Positions 1-6,023 of a stretch of DNA of 7,201 nucleotides are shown here, piece after piece. Under the pieces are notes generated by a model. That model had not been told where the DNA came from, searched no databases, and worked only from the letters and a program-made list of their open reading frames with translations. Within the stretch, counting starts at the first letter, position 1. Every line of letters starts with the position of its first letter. The position numbers were made by a program, and so were the translations under genes. The stretch comes from JAQBFJ01 sp032123435 (GTDB lineage Bacteria; Verrucomicrobiota; Kiritimatiellia; UBA8416; JAQBFJ01), in the NCBI GenBank assembly GCA_032123435.1, contig JAQBFJ010000201.1, positions 1-7,201 on the forward strand, written 5' to 3'.

Positions 1-402
1 GTAGGAGTCTTTTGTATCGGATCGTCTATTGAGTCCGATTATTGCCGAATGCTGGTTGATATGGTTGGGCGTGATAACTGTATTTCTTTGGCCGGCAAAC
101 TCGATGTGAATCAGCTTGTGGCTGTTATTCAATGTGCCAGCCTGTTTATCAGCAACAATTCCGGTCCAATGCATATTGCTGCCGGGCTGAAAGTTCCTCT
201 GGTTGCACTGAGCGGTGCTACTGAGGCCATGTGGGATCCGATTGGGGATGGTACTATTGTCCAGTTGAGGGCTTTGACTGCAGAGCCATGTTATGATGAA
301 AACGATCCTAAAGCGCAGGCATTTAATGATGCCTTGCGATCAATATCTCCGGATCAAGTGATTGAAAGCATTGAATCCATATGCAAGGATTTGTTTGGAT
401 GA
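1..402 (+). CDS. GT9 (heptosyltransferase-type) glycosyltransferase, C-terminal part
   Basis: The reading frame is open from base 1, so the gene begins upstream; 133 residues are visible, ending at TGA 400-402. They match the second Rossmann half of ADP-heptose:LPS heptosyltransferase-like enzymes (GT9, GT-B fold). Visible blocks are a strand start (GVFCIGS), a NCISLAGKLDVNQLVAVI segment like the family's 'LaGktsl.el.ali', and the nucleotide-sugar signature SNNSGPMHIAAGLKVPLVAL at about 51-70, followed by GATE and W-D-P. The signature usually reads NDSG; here the Asp is Asn (about residue 53). The family transfers a sugar from a nucleotide donor onto LPS core or other glycans at the inner face of the cytoplasmic membrane. 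The donor cannot be told from this fragment. It is the first visible gene of a three-gene plus-strand block, and its stop overlaps the next start (ATGA). Family assignment is strong; the exact substrate is unknown. Confidence 0.88.
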   Translation, partial: VGVFCIGSSIESDYCRMLVDMVGRDNCISLAGKLDVNQLVAVIQCASLFISNNSGPMHIAAGLKVPLVALSGATEAMWDPIGDGTIVQLRALTAEPCYDENDPKAQAFNDALRSISPDQVIESIESICKDLFG

Positions 403-1220
403 TAAATAATCTTAATCGAGTCTTGCGCATGATAGCTAAGCTTTTCATGCACCCCAAGGCGTTTGTTGCTGCTGTTTTGAGCTTTAGTCAGCGCAGGCGG
501 ATTGACAACGCTGCCAAATCAGCTTTCTTCATACAATCGCAGATGGATATAAATCCAAAGTCAAACTGGCATGATGCAGAGTTTATCAGACAAACGGGAG
601 GATATCATATTCCTGATGATAACGTTGATAGGATCATAGATGATCTTGATCCATGGGATATTGTTAGAAGGGATATGATCATTCTTTTATTGCGTAGTGT
701 TCTGGAAAGGAGAGTGGATGGTGATTTGGCAGAATTGGGGGTTTACAAAGGACAGACGGCGAGATTGATACATCATTACATTCCAGAAAGACGGTTGCAT
801 TTGTTTGATACTTTTGATGGGTTCCACAGAGATGATGTGGAGGCGGAGTCAATTAAGACTGGAATTGATAGAAAAAAGACCCAATTTGCAAATACAAATG
901 TTGAAGAGGTCCTTGGGAATATTGAGTGTAAAAACAATAATGTCAAAATCTATAAGGGTTATTTTCCCGAAAGCGTACCCGTAAACCTTCGGAGTCAAAG
1001 GTTTGCTTTTGTGCATCTTGATGCAGATCTGTACGAGCCCACAAAGGCAGGATTGAGTTTCTTTTGTGAAAGAATGTCAAAAGGCGGCATTGTCTTGGTG
1101 CATGATTACAATGCTTGGATTGGAGCAAGGATGGCTGTTGACGAATTTTGCTGTGAAAATAATTACGCAGCAATACCCTTTCCTGACAAGAGCGGTTCAG
1201 CTTTAATCGTTAATGGATAA
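399..1220 (+). CDS. TylF/MycF-family SAM-dependent O-methyltransferase
   Basis: The product is 273 aa. I chose ATG 399 because it overlaps the upstream stop as ATGA and has AAGGA (385-389) 9 bases before it; an in-frame ATG at 381 lacks this and would lengthen the overlap. Visible blocks of the macrocin O-methyltransferase family (PF05711) are: the SAM-binding motif GDLAELGVYKGQTA at about 108-121; LHLFDTFDGF at about 133-142; YKGYFPESVP at about 185-194; FVHLDADLYEPT at about 204-215, with the two Asp expected to help bind the metal; and GGIVLVHDYNAW at about 229-240. Family members with known function methylate sugar hydroxyls, as in macrolide deoxysugars, and homologues are common in polysaccharide loci. 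Here it probably methylates a sugar of the polysaccharide, possibly a terminal one (inference). The family often has DDY where this protein has HDY. Length is normal and it appears intact. Confidence 0.9.
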   Translation: MINNLNRVLRMIAKLFMHPKAFVAAVLSFSQRRRIDNAAKSAFFIQSQMDINPKSNWHDAEFIRQTGGYHIPDDNVDRIIDDLDPWDIVRRDMIILLLRSVLERRVDGDLAELGVYKGQTARLIHHYIPERRLHLFDTFDGFHRDDVEAESIKTGIDRKKTQFANTNVEEVLGNIECKNNNVKIYKGYFPESVPVNLRSQRFAFVHLDADLYEPTKAGLSFFCERMSKGGIVLVHDYNAWIGARMAVDEFCCENNYAAIPFPDKSGSALIVNG

Positions 1221-1244
1221 TAGTTGTTCTTATTGCAGTTTAAC

Positions 1245-1249
1245 GGAGG
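1245..1249 (+). promoter_or_regulatory. Shine-Dalgarno site for the GT2 gene
   Basis: GGAGG lies 10 bases before ATG 1260. It decides the start: an in-frame TTG at 1224 lies upstream of this site and would add 12 residues unlike any GT2 N-terminus, whereas translation from 1260 begins shortly before the first conserved strand (FISVVVIS). Confidence 0.7.
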
Positions 1250-1259
1250 TTATTTGTTA

Positions 1260-2282
1260 ATGGATGGGAATGGAGATAAGTTGCCGTTTATATCGGTTGT
1301 TGTTATCAGCAAGGATCGGCATGAGCTTGTGCTGAAAGCCGTGGACTCTCTTCTGAATGTGGATTATCCGCGTGAAAGGTATGAAATTGTTGTTGTGGAA
1401 GAAGGTGATGCTCCGGCCAGTATTTCCAATGTTGAATATGTGTTCCTGCCAAGACGAAACATGGGACTTGGTTATGCCAGGAACACGGGCGTAAAACACG
1501 CGAAAGGTGACATTATAGCTTTTACTGATGATGATTGTATTGTTGATGTAGAATGGCTTAAGAAAATCGCTGAAACATTTATGGATTCTGAAGTGGCAGG
1601 TATGGCAGGATCCACTTTCGCTCAAGAATCCGGGTTGGTAGGAATATCTGAGGATATTCTCGGATTCCCTGGAGGCGGGCACAAACGTTATCATAAAAGC
1701 GGCGGACGTAATATTCGCACTAATCTTCTTTCAGGCTGTAATTGCGCTTACAGGCGTGATGTGTTCGCGGAATTTGGTTTCAAGGAAGACGGTTACGGCC
1801 GTTTAGGGGCGGATGATTGTCTTATGGGAGTGAACGTCGCGAAGAAGCGCAAGTGTTCGTATGTTCCTTCTGCTATTGTTTATCATAAACCAAGAGGGTC
1901 TCTAAGAAAAATAATATCGTGGTTTTCGAGGCGTCGTATCAACGAGCTTTTATTTAAAGAAGGCGTTGAAGGGCGCAAGAATTACGTATTTCTTTTGAAG
2001 ATGCACCGGTTGATGCTTTTAAGAGTCATATTACTGTTTTCTGTTGCGATCATTTTCAAGGGTATAGGTTTTCTGTTGGTATTGGCAAGTGTTCTGGCGT
2101 GGTATGTTTTTATAATGGTTCGCAGTTTCAGGGTGGCATTATATTTTAAAAGACGCGCAGTACTGTTTGTGGTGCCGCTAGTAAAGTTATGCATGGATCT
2201 TGGATCAATGCAGGGTGAATGGAAATATCTTACTCAACGTCATGAAACGCTGGGTCTCGCGCTGAATGAATATCGCAGGTAA
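1260..2282 (+). CDS. GT2 family glycosyltransferase with C-terminal membrane segments
   Basis: The product is 340 aa, starting at ATG 1260 behind a GGAGG site, 39 bases after the methyltransferase stop. The N-terminal GT-A domain is clear: FISVVVISKDR at about 10-20, YEIVVVEEGD at about 41-50, RNMGLGYARNTGV at about 66-78, and the metal/nucleotide-sugar motif AFTDDDC at about 87-93. Further on are LLSGCNCAYRRDVF at about 156-169 and GRLGADDCLMG at about 180-190, whose DD is a plausible catalytic or acceptor-site pair (usually ED or DD). A basic stretch (SRRR) is followed by hydrophobic segments at about 254-287 and 299-315, so the enzyme is probably anchored in the cytoplasmic membrane with its active site inside the cell. 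It should add a sugar to a lipid-linked oligosaccharide; the sugar is not predictable. It is the last gene of the plus-strand block and looks intact. Confidence 0.9.
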   Translation: MDGNGDKLPFISVVVISKDRHELVLKAVDSLLNVDYPRERYEIVVVEEGDAPASISNVEYVFLPRRNMGLGYARNTGVKHAKGDIIAFTDDDCIVDVEWLKKIAETFMDSEVAGMAGSTFAQESGLVGISEDILGFPGGGHKRYHKSGGRNIRTNLLSGCNCAYRRDVFAEFGFKEDGYGRLGADDCLMGVNVAKKRKCSYVPSAIVYHKPRGSLRKIISWFSRRRINELLFKEGVEGRKNYVFLLKMHRLMLLRVILLFSVAIIFKGIGFLLVLASVLAWYVFIMVRSFRVALYFKRRAVLFVVPLVKLCMDLGSMQGEWKYLTQRHETLGLALNEYRR

Positions 2283-2394
2283 TGGCAGATAAGTTCGCCT
2301 ATGACGGCAACTATGCCGGGACATGGCCGTTACGGGAAAGAAAGAGTTTTAGACAGGATAACTGGATTAACAAAGATTAACACGGGATGGTCCA

Positions 2395-2426
2395 GGAAAT
2401 CCGGATAATAATATCGGCGGATTTCC
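2395..2426. repeat. perfect 9-bp inverted repeat (hairpin)
   Basis: The arms are GGAAATCCG (2395-2403) and CGGATTTCC (2418-2426), separated by 14 bases. GAT/ATC just inside the arms can add pairs with a small GG bulge. It lies 113 bases past the GT2 stop and directly follows the left repeat unit. It is followed on the plus strand by CGAACGGTG rather than a T-run, so it is not a standard intrinsic terminator. Confidence 0.6.
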
Positions 2427-2468
2427 CGAACGGTGTTTCTGATGGGGAGGAGATAGGAATCATGAAGG

Positions 2469-2495
2469 GCAGGGAGGATATACATGATGGGATAT
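2469..2495 (+). repeat. third, degenerate copy of the GACAGGAT-type repeat
   Basis: The stretch GCAGGGAGGATATACATGATGGGATA is purine-rich and resembles the pattern ACAGGATATACAGGATGGGAT in the same orientation as the left copy. The match is by eye and imperfect. It incidentally creates a GGGAGG...ATG arrangement that mimics a ribosome binding site with an 11-codon frame, which I do not call as a gene. Confidence 0.3.
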
Positions 2496-2514
2496 GATCA
2501 ACATCCGAGATGGG

Positions 2515-2557
2515 CGTGAAATCTCAACGGAATTATTTAATCCATTGAGATTTCACG
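2515..2557. repeat. perfect 13-bp inverted repeat (hairpin)
   Basis: The arms are CGTGAAATCTCAA (2515-2527) and TTGAGATTTCACG (2545-2557), separated by 17 bases. After one mismatch three more pairs can form (GGA/TCC). This is the strongest secondary structure in the convergent junction. No T-run follows on either strand. It could stall or protect the 3' ends of both transcripts, or be the core of the surrounding repeat element. Confidence 0.7.
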
Positions 2558-2657
2558 AATCCAGTTCTTAATTCATCCTGTCCTATCCTGTAATCCCGTC
2601 AAAAATGCTCTCCCCAGCCTGCAGCGCTTACAGCGACAGCAATGTCGGGAATGGCCG

Positions 2658-4052
2658 TCAAGACTGATTTTCAGCCAAACTGTCCGCCGTGTCTTGATTT
2701 TCTATATGCGGGATAAGCAGTATAAGCCCGGCGAGAAGCCAGAATGGTTCAGCGATTCGCACGATGATAAAACTGTTAGCTGAAATACCGTGAGCCAGCA
2801 TGGCAATGATGCCGCACAGGAAGCCCATTGATGCACCTTTCAGGAACGGTGTCTGGGTAAGTTGGCAGCTTTTTCTCACCTCCTTGATGAGCCGCCAGAA
2901 GACGTAAAGAAAGGCAAGCAGGCCGGCGATACCGGTTTCGGCCAGAAGACGCGGGTATTGGCCATCGATGAAATGAGTGCCTGTTACTCCATATCCGAAC
3001 ACAGGATTCTTGACCCATCGTTTTATGGCTTCTTTATATGATAGAATACGTGCTGAAGACGATGAATCAAAATCAACATTACCTATTTTGACATGGTATT
3101 GAGTTTCTTTTTCAAATGTGCCGGCAATTCTTTCCCGAACCGGATCAGGGAACAGAGGCAGACCCAGAATCATAACAGCTATTATAGCTACAGCCGTAGC
3201 GCCTATAAGAATTCTTTGGCGGCTGACTGTGAGGAAAGAAAAGAGTCCTACCATAAAAGCCAGATAAGAAGCGCGTGACAGGGTGAAAAGCAGTGGAGGT
3301 ATCGCAAAAAGAATCAAGCCGATCATTATGGCACGAACACGGATTCTTTCATCTGTCAATGCTATACCACCCGCGAGGCACATGATCAGAACAATATAAC
3401 CGCCAAACGTATTTGGTTCTGCATCGAATGGGGCGCAGATACGTTGGCCGTGTCCGATTTGCGTGTATCCGTATATCATTACGATAAAAAAGACTATAAA
3501 CATAGCTTTGATCATATGTGCTACGAATTCTTTCTTTCGCACATGGGCCAGGATCATGAAAAAAAGCAGGAAATATTCGAAATATTTCAGGTTATGCATT
3601 ATTCCAGCGAATAATGAACGTACGGATCCGAGTAATATACCGAGCAGTGTTGCGATGATAGATATTGCCATGTAAATCCATATCGCGGAATTGACCGGGG
3701 TTTTAATGATACCGAAATGTCTGCCTGTATATGCGGATCTCAGGGTCCAGCCCATGGCAACGGCCAGCAGAATAATATCCTCAAGACGCAGAACCATTCC
3801 TCCTTTACCTTCGCCGACACCGGCACCAGGGCCGATTTCCGGGCTGAACAACATTGCGAAAACAAGGAAATAAAGAGCATCAGTACCGCGTGTGAATGCC
3901 AGGCTCATTGCCAGGAAGAAGGTTATCACGACGGCCAGCAGTTTAAGGTCAACTTCGGAACCGAATTTGCCCAGTAAGATGGCCCCGATAACAGCGATGA
4001 CAGTGAGGATCAGTTTATGCAGTGCATTCTTGTCGGCCGCAGGACTGAACAT
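2658..4052 (-). CDS. O-antigen ligase/polymerase family membrane protein (Wzy/WaaL-like)
   Basis: The product is 464 aa. I place the start at the ATG at 4052-4050, 5 bases after the upstream kinase stop; the longer frame from 4118 would overlap that gene by 61 bases and adds a non-hydrophobic leader. The protein is highly hydrophobic, with roughly ten or more membrane segments, matching the O-antigen ligase family (PF04932). Family marks include PFDAEPNTFGGYIVL at about 208-222, a LSRASYLAF segment at about 258-266 with the typical conserved Arg, then a periplasmic loop with SARILSYKEAIKRWVKNP and FGYGVTGTHF (His about 360) leading to LLAETGIAGLLAF at about 369-381. These enzymes join undecaprenyl-linked glycan units into chains (Wzy) or transfer them to an acceptor (WaaL) at the periplasmic face. 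Sitting next to Wzc- and Wza-like genes, a polymerase role is more likely, but sequence alone does not separate the two. Last gene of the minus-strand block. Confidence 0.85.
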   Translation of the reverse strand: MFSPAADKNALHKLILTVIAVIGAILLGKFGSEVDLKLLAVVITFFLAMSLAFTRGTDALYFLVFAMLFSPEIGPGAGVGEGKGGMVLRLEDIILLAVAMGWTLRSAYTGRHFGIIKTPVNSAIWIYMAISIIATLLGILLGSVRSLFAGIMHNLKYFEYFLLFFMILAHVRKKEFVAHMIKAMFIVFFIVMIYGYTQIGHGQRICAPFDAEPNTFGGYIVLIMCLAGGIALTDERIRVRAIMIGLILFAIPPLLFTLSRASYLAFMVGLFSFLTVSRQRILIGATAVAIIAVMILGLPLFPDPVRERIAGTFEKETQYHVKIGNVDFDSSSSARILSYKEAIKRWVKNPVFGYGVTGTHFIDGQYPRLLAETGIAGLLAFLYVFWRLIKEVRKSCQLTQTPFLKGASMGFLCGIIAMLAHGISANSFIIVRIAEPFWLLAGLILLIPHIENQDTADSLAENQS

Positions 4053-4057
4053 GGTAT

Positions 4058-6007
4058 TTACTTTTCTGGTCTTCCGTAGTAGCCACGATAATGGTAGTAA
4101 TCGGGAGTCGAACCCCATGATGCTTTCAGGTCATTAAGGATAAGGCCTGCTATTTGGGCGCCGGTATTATTAATCAATGTGATAGCGCGAAGCATTGAGT
4201 CGCGCTGTGTGGATCCCGCTTGATATACCAGCGCCACTTTTCCTATTGCGGATGCCATGATTATGCTGTCGGGCACTGGCAGAATGGGTGTTCCATCCAC
4301 AAGGATAACGTCAAATTCGTTTTCACATTCCCTGATAAATGTCTGGAAGACGGGCTGTGCCAGCCATTCTGCTGGTTGTATGGTTCTGCCTCCGCAAGTG
4401 ATAAAGGATATATTTTCGATACCTGGCGTAGTAGCCAGGTTTTCGTCAGCTTTTTCGCCTAGCGCGAGGTCACGGTGGTCTTTAATGGCTTCATGCCATG
4501 ATATTTCGCCTAAAAGTATTTCTGATAGACCATTTTCTCTTGGCAGACCGAATGTGCGATAGAGGCTGGGTCTGCGCATATTTCCGCCGATCAGCAGGGT
4601 TTTCTTACCCGCTTGAGCGAATGCCAGAGCAAGATTGGCTATTGTGGTGCTCTTTCCTTCTGCAGGTCCGGCACTTGTAACGAGGATAGCGCCTATTTTT
4701 TCATTCTTGGCGGCTAATAATAGATTGGTCCGTATGGTTCTATAGCCTTCGGTTGCGGGAGATCTGGAAGAAAACGGCACAATTAAGGTATTTGATTTAT
4801 GTGCCGTTTGGCTGTTAGCATGTCTTTTTTCGGATGTTATAAGTTTCCATAATGCACGCCATATGATTGCGGCTTCTGAATATTTTATCCGATCCCAGAA
4901 ACCTTCCGGGCGTATTGGAACATCCGGGGTATGAGGTGAGAAATGTGGAATAACGCCCAGAATATGCAATTGGAAGATCTCTTCAATTTCACTTAATGTG
5001 CGAATAGACGCATCCAGATTTTCGGCCACAAATGCCAGGAGTATTCCCATCATGAGTCCAAGCAGTGCGCCGACAGTAGTCAGGTATGTTATTGCTGTTG
5101 TGACCATGGCGCCAACGCTTGGTTCAGTCACTATGCTGACGCGTTCACTTTTTTTCGTGATGGCTATTCGTGCTTCCTCAAGTCTTTGCGTGAGGTAAGT
5201 GATCATTCCCGTCAGAACTGTTTTCTTTTGTTCGTGATTGCGTATGAGTGTTTCTGATTCAGCATTTTGGGTCTGAGCGTTTTGAAGCTGTTCATGGATA
5301 TTATTGATTTCCTGTGTCAGTGATGCTATTCCTGGGTATTCTGCCGTGTAATTACCTGTGTCCTGTAAGGCGTGTAGTTTTAACTGTGCGTCTGTAAGTT
5401 TCGTTATGAGCAGTTCGGTTTGATCCTTTTCGAAGCCTGTCGTTGTTTTATTGCTCAATTCTTTGCGGATATTGTCTTCGTCTTCGTTCAGTTCTTTGAT
5501 GGCGCTTTCGAGGGATTGCTGTATATTTTCATATTCCGCGAGCGCGTTAGCGCTTATTGTGGCTTCATGGATTTTCTGGAATGCCTGAATAACTGCTTCA
5601 CATCTTTCCTTGGCGGATTCGGCATTCGGACCGTGCACAGTAATATCTATTAGATCAGTTCGAGGAATTCTTTCGGCGATTACCATGCCTTCAAATGTTG
5701 ATATAGGGCGTTCTGGTTCCTTCAAGGCCAGCATAGCTGAAGCCGTGCTTAGCACTTTACTGCCGTGGATTTCGTGAACGTAATTTTCGAGCGGATCCCC
5801 ACTGCTGATCATGACTTCGTCAAAAATCTGAGCGAAGGTCTGAAAACGCTGTATCTTGATACGTGCCGTGCTCATATAGAGGGGTTCTTTACGAGAGGCG
5901 TACATATACGTGCATATGGCGACGAGAATCGTGACAAATACTACCGTCGCTTTTCTTTTTACGATTACCCTCAGGTAATCACTGAATATCATTTCTTGCT
6001 GAGGCAT
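4058..6007 (-). CDS. Wzc-like polysaccharide co-polymerase fused to BY-kinase domain (Walker A' altered)
   Basis: The product is 649 aa. ATG 6007-6005 has GGGA 7 bases upstream and lies 16 bases after the export gene's stop; upstream frame to 6154 would overlap that gene heavily. Domain order: Wzz-type N-terminus with a membrane helix at about 20-37; a periplasmic region, probably coiled coil, at about 151-286; a second helix at about 300-328, followed by AENLDASIRT and LHILGVIP typical of the Wzz/kinase junction; then the BY-kinase. In the kinase, the E-x2-R-x2-R oligomerisation motif is at about 420-426, Walker A GPAEGKST at about 447-454 with Lys 452, Walker B DVILVDGTP at about 566-574, and a Tyr-rich tail (Tyr 637, 638, 640, 643, 644). 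Walker A' reads LLIGGNMRRP at about 471-480, where active enzymes have LLIDADLRRP: both Asp are missing. The family controls chain length and, by autophosphorylation cycles, export assembly at the inner membrane. Kinase activity here is doubtful; structural function is likely retained. Confidence 0.92.
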   Translation of the reverse strand: MPQQEMIFSDYLRVIVKRKATVVFVTILVAICTYMYASRKEPLYMSTARIKIQRFQTFAQIFDEVMISSGDPLENYVHEIHGSKVLSTASAMLALKEPERPISTFEGMVIAERIPRTDLIDITVHGPNAESAKERCEAVIQAFQKIHEATISANALAEYENIQQSLESAIKELNEDEDNIRKELSNKTTTGFEKDQTELLITKLTDAQLKLHALQDTGNYTAEYPGIASLTQEINNIHEQLQNAQTQNAESETLIRNHEQKKTVLTGMITYLTQRLEEARIAITKKSERVSIVTEPSVGAMVTTAITYLTTVGALLGLMMGILLAFVAENLDASIRTLSEIEEIFQLHILGVIPHFSPHTPDVPIRPEGFWDRIKYSEAAIIWRALWKLITSEKRHANSQTAHKSNTLIVPFSSRSPATEGYRTIRTNLLLAAKNEKIGAILVTSAGPAEGKSTTIANLALAFAQAGKKTLLIGGNMRRPSLYRTFGLPRENGLSEILLGEISWHEAIKDHRDLALGEKADENLATTPGIENISFITCGGRTIQPAEWLAQPVFQTFIRECENEFDVILVDGTPILPVPDSIIMASAIGKVALVYQAGSTQRDSMLRAITLINNTGAQIAGLILNDLKASWGSTPDYYHYRGYYGRPEK

Positions 6008-6023
6008 AATGTGTTCCCTTTGT

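Larger units (their letters stand above)
2347..2605. repeat. MITE-like or intergenic repeat element with imperfect terminal inverted repeats
   Basis: The left end (2347-2367) reads TTTT, GACAGGAT, AACTGGAT; the reverse complement of the right end (2605-2585) reads TTTT, GACGGGAT, TACAGGAT. By hand alignment the two 21-base ends match at 17 positions. The interior holds two further palindromes and a third repeat-like stretch, and has no coding capacity for a transposase. I see no clear target-site duplication. Similar ACAGGATTAACAGGAT-type repeats are familiar to me from intergenic regions of PVC-group and some other uncultured bacteria, but I cannot search. It could be a non-autonomous mobile element or simply two independent repeat units in opposite orientation. 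Confidence 0.45.
2283..2657. other. convergent intergenic region, 375 bp, rich in repeats
   Basis: This junction lies between the 3' ends of two convergent gene blocks, and I see no convincing gene in it. It contains inverted copies of a GACAGGAT-type repeat, a weaker third copy, two perfect inverted repeats and a short 5-bp hairpin (2634-2647, GCAA loop on the plus strand). None of the hairpins is followed by a good T-run, so no classical intrinsic terminator can be called for either block. The repeats may still act as transcription-end structures, as convergent junctions need protection from read-through (inference). Confidence 0.7.

Noticed and set aside
2484..2519. Possible 11-codon gene (ATG ATG GGA ... 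GCG TGA) with GGGAGG six bases upstream, and a similar tiny frame at 2462.
   Set aside because: Both fall inside the purine-rich third repeat copy, whose GGGAGG and ATGATGGG parts mimic a ribosome site and start. No supporting conservation can be seen and the stop lies in the 13-bp hairpin arm.
2634..2647. Short hairpin CGACA-GCAA-TGTCG just past the stop of the O-antigen polymerase gene, considered as its terminator.
   Set aside because: The stem is only 5 bp and on the minus strand the nearest T-run (2605-2601) is about 28 bases further on, too far for an intrinsic terminator.
4050..4118. Longer start for the O-antigen polymerase at 4118.
   Set aside because: It would overlap the kinase gene's 3' end, which encodes the conserved Tyr-rich tail, by 61 bases; the ATG at 4052 gives the usual short hydrophilic leader before the first membrane helix.
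3093..4137. Several plus-strand open frames opposite the polymerase gene.
   Set aside because: They are antisense shadows of a clear membrane-protein gene, with low-complexity translations and no ribosome sites or recognisable domains.
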